DNA of 11,758 nt from positions 1-11,758 of the forward strand of contig DNQL01000035.1 in assembly GCA_003500765.1 (NCBI GenBank). Reading direction: 5' to 3'. Within the stretch, counting starts at the first letter, position 1; every line of letters starts with the position of its first letter. This document shows, piece after piece, positions 1 through 6,532 of this stretch. The position numbers and the translations under genes are program-made. The notes under the pieces are model-generated. The model worked only from the letters and a program-made list of their open reading frames with translations, ran no database searches and was not told the origin of the DNA. This stretch comes from Elusimicrobiota bacterium (GTDB lineage Bacteria; Elusimicrobiota; Elusimicrobia; Elusimicrobiales; UBA9959).

Positions 1-1
1 C

Positions 2-799
2 CGCCCGGCCCTGGCCGCCCTGGTGGGCGAGGACGCGGCGGCCGGCGAACTGCGGGCCATACTCGCGGCCCAGGGCGTGCAGGCCTCCTTCCTGGTGGCG
101 GACCCCGATTTCCGCACCATAGAGAAAACGCGGGTGATAGCCGAGCACCAGCAGGTGGTGCGCTACGACAAGGACCCCGACGGGAACATCCCCCGCGCGG
201 CGGCCCTGCGCCTTGAGCAGGCGCTGAAGGACGAACTGGCCGCCGGAGCGAAGGCCGTAATCCTGTCCGATTACGGCAAGGGGATACTCGTGCCGGCTAC
301 CATTAAGCGCTTCACGGCGATCTGCCGCAAGTCCGGCGTCCCGGTCTTCGTGGACCCCAAGGTAGAACATTTCCGCCAGTACAAAGGCGTGACCTGCCTC
401 ACCCCCAATACGCTGGAGGCTTTCTCCGGCATGGGCCTGCCGGTGAAGGACGGCCCCGAAGCCGCGGAAAAACTCGGCCGGGACATAATCCGGGCGCTGG
501 GGGCCAGGGCCCTGCTCATCACCCAGGGCGAGAACGGCATGACTCTTTTCGAGAAGCGCGGCGCCTCCGTTTCTTCCGTCCATATCCCCACCCGCGCGCG
601 CGAGGTGTACGATGTGACCGGCGCCGGCGACACGGTCATTTCCGTGCTGGCCCTGTCCGTCGCCGCGGGCGCGGACCTCCACGAGGCCGCGCTTATCGCC
701 AATTTCGCCGCCGGAGTGGTCGTCGGCAAGCTTGGCACCGCCGTGGTAACGCCCTCCGAGCTCAAGGAGACGATGAAAGAATGGCTGAAAACTGCCTGA
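2..799 (+). CDS. hldA: D-glycero-beta-D-manno-heptose-7-phosphate kinase (HldE kinase domain / HldA), 5' partial
   Basis: A PfkB/ribokinase-fold kinase that phosphorylates heptose-7-phosphate at C1 on the cytoplasmic route to ADP-heptose for LPS inner core. The frame is open back to base 2, so the N-terminus is outside the window. Seen directly: the ATP-binding signature DVTGAGDT (611-634, with the catalytic-base Asp at 629-631), followed by the stretch AAGVVVGKLGT that is highly typical of HldE, and LLITQGENGMTLFE before it. The gene stops soon after the kinase fold, at a TGA (797-799). The C-terminal nucleotidyltransferase domain fused in E. coli HldE is therefore not present here, which suggests a stand-alone kinase (HldA/RfaE1 type). 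It overlaps kdsB by 19 bp, indicating co-translation. Other PfkB sugar kinases are the alternative, but the HldE-like C-terminal motif makes this unlikely. Confidence 0.88.
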   Translation, partial: RPALAALVGEDAAAGELRAILAAQGVQASFLVADPDFRTIEKTRVIAEHQQVVRYDKDPDGNIPRAAALRLEQALKDELAAGAKAVILSDYGKGILVPATIKRFTAICRKSGVPVFVDPKVEHFRQYKGVTCLTPNTLEAFSGMGLPVKDGPEAAEKLGRDIIRALGARALLITQGENGMTLFEKRGASVSSVHIPTRAREVYDVTGAGDTVISVLALSVAAGADLHEAALIANFAAGVVVGKLGTAVVTPSELKETMKEWLKTA

Positions 800-1530
800 T
801 AGTCATACCGGCGCGCTACGGCTCGCAGCGCTTCCCCGGCAAGGTCCTGGCCCCCATAGCGGGCAAACCGGTGCTGCAGTGGTGCTGGGAGGCGGCCGTC
901 AAGTCCCGCCTCGGCCGCGTCATCGTCGCCACCGAGCATGAGCGGGTACTGGCTTTCGCCCGCTCCCTCGGCGCCGAGGCCCTCATGACCAGCCCGGCCT
1001 GCCAGTCGGGTACCGACAGGGTCTACGAGGCTTACCGCGCCTCGGGCGGGCGCCCCGCCTTCGTCGTCAACTTCCAGGGCGACGAGCCCTTCATGACCTC
1101 CGCCACGCTGGTCAAAGCGTTCAAAAAACTGAAAGCTTCGCCCGATTGCGGCATAGCGACGGCCTGCGCGCGTATAAAGGAGAAGGCCGATATCTCCAAC
1201 CCCAACTGCGTCAAGATAGCGATGAACTCCGCCGGCCGGGCGCTGTATTTCTCGCGCTGCCCCGTGCCTTACCATCATGAGCTCTCCGACCTGAAGGGCT
1301 ATCCTTATTTCAAGCACTGCGGTTTCTACGTATACCGGCGCGAGACGCTGGAGAAGTTCGTGCGTCTCAAGCCCAGCCCGCTCGAGCGGCTGGAGCGCCT
1401 GGAGCAGCTGCGGGCCATGGAGAACGGCATAGGCATAGCCGTGGCGGAAGTTCCGGCCCTGGGGCCGGCCATCGACGTGCCGGCCGATCTCAAGGCCGCG
1501 GCTGAATTCCTCAGGAAGATCCGGCGCTAG
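781..1530 (+). CDS. kdsB: 3-deoxy-manno-octulosonate cytidylyltransferase (CMP-KDO synthetase)
   Basis: Cytoplasmic enzyme that activates KDO with CTP to give CMP-KDO and pyrophosphate, the donor for lipid A core assembly. The 249-residue product matches the usual ~250-residue length. Seen: the N-terminal nucleotide-binding motif IPARYGSQRFPGKVL (residues 9-23), SGTDR (76-80), NFQGDEPF (97-104) with Asp101, FKHCGFYVYRRETLEKF and SPLERLERLEQLRAMENG typical of KdsB, and a C-terminal Asp232 in AIDVPADL. In the family, aspartates at these two places hold Mg2+. The ATG at 781 is preceded by AAGGAG (764-769, 11 nt away) inside the end of the kinase gene; the ATG at 773 is in the kinase frame and is not a start for this gene. 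PyrG, encoded next, makes its CTP substrate. Confidence 0.96.
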   Translation: MAENCLIVIPARYGSQRFPGKVLAPIAGKPVLQWCWEAAVKSRLGRVIVATEHERVLAFARSLGAEALMTSPACQSGTDRVYEAYRASGGRPAFVVNFQGDEPFMTSATLVKAFKKLKASPDCGIATACARIKEKADISNPNCVKIAMNSAGRALYFSRCPVPYHHELSDLKGYPYFKHCGFYVYRRETLEKFVRLKPSPLERLERLEQLRAMENGIGIAVAEVPALGPAIDVPADLKAAAEFLRKIRR

Positions 1531-1545
1531 GAGGAGCGCGGGTCC

Positions 1546-1568
1546 GCCCCTCCGCGCGAGGGGCTTTT
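1546..1568 (+). terminator. Rho-independent terminator or attenuator between kdsB and pyrG
   Basis: A perfect 7-bp GC-rich stem, GCCCCTC (1546-1552) with GAGGGGC (1558-1564), closes a 5-nt loop and is followed directly by TTTT (1565-1568). The U tract is short, so termination may be partial. A competing hairpin can form just upstream: GCGCGG (1536-1541) is the reverse complement of CCGCGC (1552-1557), which uses the terminator loop and one base of its left arm. Only 32 bp separate the T tract from the pyrG start, leaving little room for a separate pyrG promoter, so a leaky terminator or regulated attenuator is more likely than an operon end. Confidence 0.55.
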
Positions 1569-1579
1569 CGGGGTGTCGT

Positions 1580-1591
1580 GCGCTTAAGCGC
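1580..1591. repeat. 12-bp perfect palindrome before the pyrG ribosome binding site
   Basis: GCGCTTAAGCGC reads the same on both strands and abuts the GGGGA (1592-1596) that is the likely pyrG Shine-Dalgarno. It could be a short operator or a 4-bp hairpin with a TTAA loop beside the ribosome binding site. Palindromes of this length also occur by chance, so function is only inferred. Confidence 0.35.
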
Positions 1592-1600
1592 GGGGATAAA

Positions 1601-3199
1601 ATGACCAGATACATATTCGTCACCGGCGGCGTAGTCAGCTCCCTCGGCAAAGGCATAACGGCGGCTTCCATAGGCCGGCTCCTCAAGGCCCACGGCCTTT
1701 CCGTCAATATCGTCAAGTGCGACCCCTATATCAACGTCGACGCCGGCACCATGGCCCCCTTCCAGCACGGCGAGGTATTCGTCACCGACGACGGCGCCGA
1801 GACCGACCTCGACCTGGGCTACTATGAGCGCTTCCTGGGCCTGGACACCACCCGCGTGAACATCGTCACCGCCGGCCAGATCTACCAGGCGGTTATCGCC
1901 CGCGAGCGCGAAGGCGGCTACCTGGGCCAGACCGTGCAGGTGATACCTCATATCACCGACGAGATAAAGAAGCGCTTCCTCAAGGCCGGGGAGGGCGTGG
2001 ACATAGCGATCATAGAGATCGGAGGCACGGTCGGCGACATAGAGAGCCTGCCCTTCCTCGAGGCCGCGCGGCAGATGCGCCCCGACCGCACCCGCAACGA
2101 CGTGCTCTACCTCCACGTGACACTCGTGCCCTACCTCTCGGCTTCCGACGAGCTTAAGACCAAGCCGACCCAGCACTCGGTCAACAAGCTGCGCGAGATC
2201 GGCATAGACCCGGATATCATCGTCTGCCGGGCCGAGAAGACGCTCTCCCGCGAGATCAAGAACAAGATCGCCCTCTTCACCAGCGTCCCGAAGGAGGCGG
2301 TCATAGACTGCCCCGACGCGCAGTCAATCTACGACGTCCCCTTCCTGCTCAAGAAGCAGGGCCTCGACGAACAGATAATGATGCTGCTGCGCCTCAGGAG
2401 CGGCAAATGGGATTTCGACGAATGGACCGACTTCGTCAAGAAGCTCAAGGACGCCTCCTGCGCCCCGGCCGTGCGCATCGCGATAGCCGGCAAATACACC
2501 AAGCTCAAGGACTCCTATAAGTCGCTGGTCGAGGCCATAAACCACGGCGCCATCGCCAACGGCGTGAAGGCCGAGTTCGACTACGTAGACGTGGAGGAGA
2601 AGGACTGCCGCGAGCGCCTGGCGAAGGCCGACGGACTGATAGTGCCCGGCGGCTTCGGCGACCGCGGCATAGAGGGCAAGATAGAGGCCGTGCGCTACGC
2701 GCGCGAGAACAAGCTCCCCTTCCTGGGCATCTGCCTGGGCATGCAGTGCGCCGTCATAGAGTTCGCCCGCAACGTGCTGGGATACAAGGGCGCGCATTCC
2801 TCCGAGTTCGAGCCGAAGACCAAGTATCCCGTCGTCGACCTGATGGCGGCCCAGAAGAAGGTGAAGGACAAGGGCGGCAGCATGCGGCTGGGCTCCTACC
2901 CCTGCTCGATCAAACCCGGCACCCTGGCCCGCAATGTCTACGGGGCGGCCGAGATCAACGAGCGCCACCGCCATCGCTACGAGTTCAACCATAAATACGT
3001 CCCCGCCTACGAAAAGAAGGGCATGACGATAAGCGGGACGAACAAGAAGCTCAACCTTCCCGAGATGGTGGAGATAAAGAAGCACCCGTGGTTCATGGGC
3101 GTGCAGTTCCACCCCGAATTCAAGTCCAAACCGCTGGCGCCGCACCCGCTGTTCTGCAGCTTCATAGCCGCGGCGGTAAAGAACCAGAAGAAGGATTAG
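1601..3199 (+). CDS. pyrG: CTP synthase (glutamine-hydrolysing)
   Basis: Converts UTP, ATP and glutamine to CTP in the cytoplasm. The 532-residue length is close to the usual ~545. The N-terminal amidoligase domain (about 1-265) starts YIFVTGGVVSSLGKGI (4-19, P-loop-like) and has KCDPYINVDAGTM (39-51). The C-terminal class I glutamine amidotransferase domain (about 290-530) has PGGFGDRG, FLGICLGMQ with nucleophile Cys378, and VQFHPEF giving His504 and Glu506, so the triad is complete. The ATG at 1601 has GGGGA at 1592-1596, a short 4-nt spacing, and the family's N-terminal sequence begins here. It lies 70 bp after kdsB, whose enzyme uses CTP, and 7 bp before kdsA. A kdsB-pyrG neighbourhood is also known in Chlamydia. 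The hairpin upstream may regulate it. Confidence 0.98.
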   Translation: MTRYIFVTGGVVSSLGKGITAASIGRLLKAHGLSVNIVKCDPYINVDAGTMAPFQHGEVFVTDDGAETDLDLGYYERFLGLDTTRVNIVTAGQIYQAVIAREREGGYLGQTVQVIPHITDEIKKRFLKAGEGVDIAIIEIGGTVGDIESLPFLEAARQMRPDRTRNDVLYLHVTLVPYLSASDELKTKPTQHSVNKLREIGIDPDIIVCRAEKTLSREIKNKIALFTSVPKEAVIDCPDAQSIYDVPFLLKKQGLDEQIMMLLRLRSGKWDFDEWTDFVKKLKDASCAPAVRIAIAGKYTKLKDSYKSLVEAINHGAIANGVKAEFDYVDVEEKDCRERLAKADGLIVPGGFGDRGIEGKIEAVRYARENKLPFLGICLGMQCAVIEFARNVLGYKGAHSSEFEPKTKYPVVDLMAAQKKVKDKGGSMRLGSYPCSIKPGTLARNVYGAAEINERHRHRYEFNHKYVPAYEKKGMTISGTNKKLNLPEMVEIKKHPWFMGVQFHPEFKSKPLAPHPLFCSFIAAAVKNQKKD

Positions 3200-3206
3200 G
3201 AGAAAA

Positions 3207-4049
3207 ATGGCAAAGCAAAGGACCGTAAAAGCGGGCAGGGTGTCCTTCTCCAACGCCGGCAGGCTGGCGTATATAGCCGGCCCCTGCGTTATAGAATCCC
3301 CCTCCTCCTACGAGGCCCAGGCGGCCGCGCTGAAGCGCGACTTCGGGGCCCTGCGGACCTCCTTCGTCCTTAAGGCCTCTTTCGACAAGGCCAACCGCAC
3401 TTCCCACTCCTCGTTCAGGGGCGTGGGGATGGAAGCGGGCCTGGAACTGCTGGCCCGGGTAAAGTCGCGGCTGGGCGTGCCCGTGCTGGCCGATATACAC
3501 CTGCCGCAGCAGGCCGCGGCCGTCGCGCGGGTGGCCGACATACTGCAGATACCGGCCTTCCTCTGCCGGCAGACCGACCTCCTTTACGCCGCCGCCGATA
3601 CCGGCAGGCCCGTGAACGTCAAAAAAGGACAGTTCATGTCGCCCTGGGAGGCGCAGAACATAGTATCCAAACTGGAGGCGCGCGGCTGCCGCGACATCAT
3701 GCTGACCGAGCGGGGCGCCAGCTTCGGCTACGGCAACCTTGTCGTCGATATGCGCTCACTCGAGATACTCAAGGATACAGGCCGCCCCGTGATATTCGAC
3801 TGCACTCATTCGGTCCAGCGTCCGGGGGCCCTTGGTAAATCTACCGGCGGGGACATCCGGTTCTCGCTGCCGCTGGCGCGCGCCGCCGTGGCGCTGGGCA
3901 TAGCCGGCGTCTTCTTCGAAGCCCACCCGAACCCCGCCAAAGCGCTCTCGGACGGCCCCAACTCGCTGCCGATGCGCGTTGTCCGCCCCGCGGTCAATAT
4001 GTTAAACGCTATGGACAAACTCGCTAAAAGGCTCCGTAACCCACTATGA
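3207..4049 (+). CDS. kdsA: 3-deoxy-8-phosphooctulonate synthase (KDO-8-phosphate synthase)
   Basis: Condenses D-arabinose-5-phosphate with phosphoenolpyruvate to KDO-8-phosphate. The 280-residue length is normal for this DAHP-synthase-like TIM barrel. Seen: AGPCVIES (24-31), KASFDKANR (56-64), IPAFLCRQTDL, NVKKGQFMSPWE (137-148), ERGASFGYGNLVVDM, IFDCTHSVQ (His201), FFEAHPNP (Glu238) and SDGPNSL (Asp249). E. coli KdsA has Asn at the position of Cys27 here. Cys together with the conserved His, Glu and Asp is the ligand set of the metal-dependent class known from Aquifex, so this enzyme is probably metal-dependent. The ATG at 3207 has a strong AGGAG at 3198-3202 overlapping the pyrG stop. Its stop overlaps the next ATG (ATGA, 4046-4049). 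Confidence 0.97.
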   Translation: MAKQRTVKAGRVSFSNAGRLAYIAGPCVIESPSSYEAQAAALKRDFGALRTSFVLKASFDKANRTSHSSFRGVGMEAGLELLARVKSRLGVPVLADIHLPQQAAAVARVADILQIPAFLCRQTDLLYAAADTGRPVNVKKGQFMSPWEAQNIVSKLEARGCRDIMLTERGASFGYGNLVVDMRSLEILKDTGRPVIFDCTHSVQRPGALGKSTGGDIRFSLPLARAAVALGIAGVFFEAHPNPAKALSDGPNSLPMRVVRPAVNMLNAMDKLAKRLRNPL

Positions 4050-4309
4050 AATGTCCCAACTGCTCACAGGAAAACAAATCCTCCACCCGCCTCTGCAAGA
4101 AATGCGGCCGCGACCTCACGCTGCCGCCGGTCTGGTTCCCCGACTGGCGCTGGCATCTCAGGGCCCTGTCCTGGATATTCCTGGCCCTCATAGGCTTTTT
4201 CTTCACCGCCAGCCATTTCCTCCACAGGCTGCCGGCTCCCTACGACCAGCGGGACATCCCCAAGGAGATGACTCCCTGGCTGAACCCCAACAAGATCGTC
4301 GCGCCATGA
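4046..4309 (+). CDS. Small zinc-ribbon, single-pass membrane protein of unknown function
   Basis: I do not recognise this 87-residue protein as a named family. Seen: an N-terminal zinc ribbon, Cys3-x2-Cys6-x10-Cys17-x2-Cys20 (CPNC then CKKCG), a Trp-rich linker (30-36), one hydrophobic segment at about 40-59 (SWIFLALIGFFFTASHFLH), then a ~28-residue Pro-rich tail. No signal peptide precedes the ribbon, so the ribbon is probably cytoplasmic and the tail periplasmic (inference). The start codon overlaps the kdsA stop (ATGA) and its own stop overlaps the kdsD start (ATGA), strong evidence that it is translated as part of the operon. The competing frame through the same bases, an in-frame extension of kdsD, looks like non-coding Pro/Arg-rich sequence. 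A regulator, assembly factor or scaffold for KDO enzymes at the membrane is conceivable but unproven. Confidence 0.8.
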   Translation: MKCPNCSQENKSSTRLCKKCGRDLTLPPVWFPDWRWHLRALSWIFLALIGFFFTASHFLHRLPAPYDQRDIPKEMTPWLNPNKIVAP

Positions 4310-5286
4310 ACGCCAGGATGACGGATTCCCGTATTCTCTCGCGCGGCCGGATGGTGGTAAAGGCCGAGGCCGCCGCCGTGGCCGGCCTGAAAAAAGCCGT
4401 CGGCAAATCCTTCATCAGGGCGGTGCGGCTGATAGCCGCCGCGCCGCGCGTAGCCGTGGTGGGCGTCGGCAAATCCGGCCTTATCGGCCGCAAGATAGCC
4501 GCCACCCTGGCCTCCACGGGCACGCCCAGTGTCTTCCTCCATCCCGTGGAGTGCCTTCACGGCGACATGGGCATGCTGTCCAAGGGCGACGTGGTGCTGG
4601 CTCTTTCCCATTCCGGGGAGACGGAGGAAACCAATAAGCTCCTGCCCTATCTGCGCCGCCAGGGCTTCACCATCGTCTCTTTCACCGGCAATGTCTCCTC
4701 CCGCATGGCGAAACACTCCAATATCGCCATCGACCTTGGCGTCCGGGCGGAGGCATGTCCCTATAATATCGTCCCCACTTCGTCCACAGCCGCCATGCTG
4801 GCCCTGGGCGACGCGCTGGCGATAACGCTCATGGAGCTCAAAGGCTTTACCAGTTCCCATTTCGCGCGGCTTCACCCCGGCGGCTCGCTGGGCAGGCTGC
4901 TCAACCTCAGCGTCCGCGATATTATGCGTAAGGGGAAGGATAATCCGGTGATAGAAGCCGGGGCCCCTCTCTCGAAAGCCCTGAAGGTCATGACCGCCAC
5001 CAAGCTGGGAGCGGTCTCCGCCGTGGACGGGCGCGGCCGCCTCGCCGGGTTCTTCACCGACGGGGACCTGCGCCGCTGCCTGCAGGCCGGCGGGATAACG
5101 CTCTCCACCCCCCTCTCCGCGGTAATGACCAGGAGCCCCCTGCGGGTGGCGCCGGAAGCGCCGGCCATGGAGGCCGCCGCCATTATAACCTCCAGGAAGA
5201 TAGACAACCTCCCCGTAGTGGATTCGGGCGGCCGCCCGGTCGGCATAATCGACGAACGGGACCTGCTTAAAGAGGGGCTGTTATAG
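4306..5286 (+). CDS. kdsD: D-arabinose-5-phosphate isomerase (KdsD/KpsF family)
   Basis: Interconverts ribulose-5-phosphate and arabinose-5-phosphate, feeding KdsA. With the start at 4306 the product is 326 residues, matching ~328 in E. coli KdsD. Domains: a SIS domain (about 40-180) with GVGKSGLIGRKIAATLASTG (53-72), HPVECLHGDMGM and SHSGETEE, then LHPGGSLGRLL; and two CBS domains (about 205-260 and 268-326), with FFTDGDLRR and the C-terminal GIIDERDLLK. Lys56, Glu108, Glu149 and His190 align with the residues reported as catalytic in E. coli KdsD (offset 3). The open frame runs upstream to 4051, but that part overlaps the zinc-ribbon gene and is not protein-like; ATG 4306 gives an ATGA overlap. 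No clear Shine-Dalgarno is seen, so translational coupling is likely; ATG 4318 is an alternative. No kdsC follows. Confidence 0.95.
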   Translation: MNARMTDSRILSRGRMVVKAEAAAVAGLKKAVGKSFIRAVRLIAAAPRVAVVGVGKSGLIGRKIAATLASTGTPSVFLHPVECLHGDMGMLSKGDVVLALSHSGETEETNKLLPYLRRQGFTIVSFTGNVSSRMAKHSNIAIDLGVRAEACPYNIVPTSSTAAMLALGDALAITLMELKGFTSSHFARLHPGGSLGRLLNLSVRDIMRKGKDNPVIEAGAPLSKALKVMTATKLGAVSAVDGRGRLAGFFTDGDLRRCLQAGGITLSTPLSAVMTRSPLRVAPEAPAMEAAAIITSRKIDNLPVVDSGGRPVGIIDERDLLKEGLL

Positions 5287-5804
5287 TGCACTCCCGCCTT
5301 TTCCCCGCGGCGCTTCTGGCCGTCGCGATGGCCGCCTGCTCAGGCAAGGGTCCCTCCGCGGATTTTCCCACCGGCGCCGGCCTCATAACCGGCCTGCGCG
5401 TCACCGAGCGGGAGACGTCCGACCCCAAGTGGTCCCTCGAATCGCAGGCGGCCCGGTTGGACGAGAAATCGGGCATACTAGGCTTCGCCTCCCCCCGGAT
5501 AACCTTTTTCGAAACCGGCGCTACGGCTTCCGTAATTACGGCCGGGCAGGGCGAACTGGATATGGCCACCCAGGACGCGCTGCTTGAGCAGGGCGTGCGC
5601 GTGGATTCCAAAGCCGAAGGAATGACGCTGGCGACAGAAACGCTGCGCTTCAGCTCCTCCGAGAACAAGATACTCACCGAGGACGAAGTCCTTATCACCC
5701 GGGGCCGCACCCGTATAAAGGGACGCGGTTTCCGCGCCAACCCGGACCTTTCCCGGATCGAACTCAAGCAGCAGGAGACCACACTCCTGCCGGAGGAAGA
5801 ATGA
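5286..5804 (+). CDS. lptC: LPS export protein LptC, probable lipoprotein form
   Basis: LptC passes LPS from the LptB2FG transporter to periplasmic LptA. The 172-residue product starts at GTG 5286, overlapping the kdsD stop by one base (TAGTG), with AGAGGGG at 5271-5277 as ribosome binding site. Residues 1-17 form a hydrophobic signal ending MAA before Cys18, a plausible though imperfect lipobox (Met at -3); E. coli LptC instead has an uncleaved membrane helix. The rest is beta-rich with the OstA/LptC-like pattern: GLRVTERETSDPKWSLESQAA near 40-60, a TFFETGATASVITAGQGELD stretch, and VRVDSKAEGMTLATETLRF typical of the LptC jelly roll. The family assignment rests on this pattern and on position directly before the lptA-like gene and lptB, the order seen in many diderms. 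Confidence 0.82.
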   Translation: MHSRLFPAALLAVAMAACSGKGPSADFPTGAGLITGLRVTERETSDPKWSLESQAARLDEKSGILGFASPRITFFETGATASVITAGQGELDMATQDALLEQGVRVDSKAEGMTLATETLRFSSSENKILTEDEVLITRGRTRIKGRGFRANPDLSRIELKQQETTLLPEEE

Positions 5805-6532
5805 CCTTCCTCGCGAGGCGATGGGCGCGCGCCACGCTGATGGCCGCCCTGATCTGCGCCCCCTCCGCCGCGCCGGCGGACCAGTCCTCGCGGGGCAAGG
5901 ATAAGCGCGACGACATACTGATGGGCTCCGTGGTAAAAAGCGACTCCTGGAGCATGGACCGCAATACGGACACCGAGCATTTTAGCGGGAATGTCAGCTT
6001 CTCCCACCCCGGCTACAGCCTCCGGGCCGACGAGGCCGTCTATTACCGCGGCCGGCAGGAATGGAACATAAAAGGCCGCGTCGCCGTCCGCCGCCTCCTG
6101 GAGGACGGCTCGACCGTGGACCTCTCCTGCCACCGCGCGCGCTACGCGGAGACCGGCGAGCGGGCCGAGCTTTTCCGCGGCACCGAAGCCGTGCGCTCCG
6201 TTTACACGGCCCCCGACGGGCGGCGGCTGAAGGCCCGCAGCGACCGCCTCCTGGCCTCCGGAGAGGAAAATGTCATGACTTTCGAAAAAGACTTCTCGCT
6301 GGCCAGCGAGAACATCGTCATAGTCTCGTCGCGCGCGGTTTACGACAACGCGGCCGCCTCGTTCCTGATAACCGGCGACCGCCCCCTGGCCGCGGGGGTC
6401 AACGAGGACTACAATTTTGCCATGTCCGCGGACCGGCTGCTCTTCTTCCGGGACAGCCGTGACATGCGGGCTTCGGGAAGCGTCGCGGGTTGGGTCAAAG
6501 ACAAGGAGGCCGCCGATGCAGCTGCGCGCTGA
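5801..6532 (+). CDS. lptA: LptA/OstA-like periplasmic LPS transport protein
   Basis: Expected to form the periplasmic bridge carrying LPS from LptC to the outer-membrane LptD. The 243-residue product has a secretory signal: basic N-region (Arg6, Arg7, Arg10), hydrophobic core 11-20, and a likely signal peptidase I site after A-P-A at residue 26. The mature part shows repeated beta strands with the OstA pattern: DTEHFSGNVSFSHPGYSLRA (residues 57-76) and ADEAVYY, later RRLKARSDRLL and ENVMTFEKDFSL, meaning 'build a strand, then mark the modified form'. It is longer than E. coli LptA (~185), so it may hold extra OstA-like strands. Start ATG 5801 is preceded by GGAGG at 5792-5796 and overlaps the lptC stop (ATGA); it overlaps lptB by 17 bp. 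The name is inferred from fold pattern and location. Confidence 0.75.
   Translation: MTFLARRWARATLMAALICAPSAAPADQSSRGKDKRDDILMGSVVKSDSWSMDRNTDTEHFSGNVSFSHPGYSLRADEAVYYRGRQEWNIKGRVAVRRLLEDGSTVDLSCHRARYAETGERAELFRGTEAVRSVYTAPDGRRLKARSDRLLASGEENVMTFEKDFSLASENIVIVSSRAVYDNAAASFLITGDRPLAAGVNEDYNFAMSADRLLFFRDSRDMRASGSVAGWVKDKEAADAAAR

Noticed and set aside
271..1716. 481-codon minus-strand open frame across the heptose kinase and kdsB
   Set aside because: Antisense shadow of two clearly recognised genes; no domain visible.
4051..4305. Upstream extension of the kdsD frame
   Set aside because: The extra 85 residues are Pro/Arg/Gln-rich and overlap the zinc-ribbon gene in another frame; KdsD family length and the ATGA overlap point to 4306.
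6417..6515. Upstream extension of the lptB frame
   Set aside because: It lies inside the lptA-like gene; AAGGAGG at 6503-6509 and the LptB family start indicate ATG 6516.
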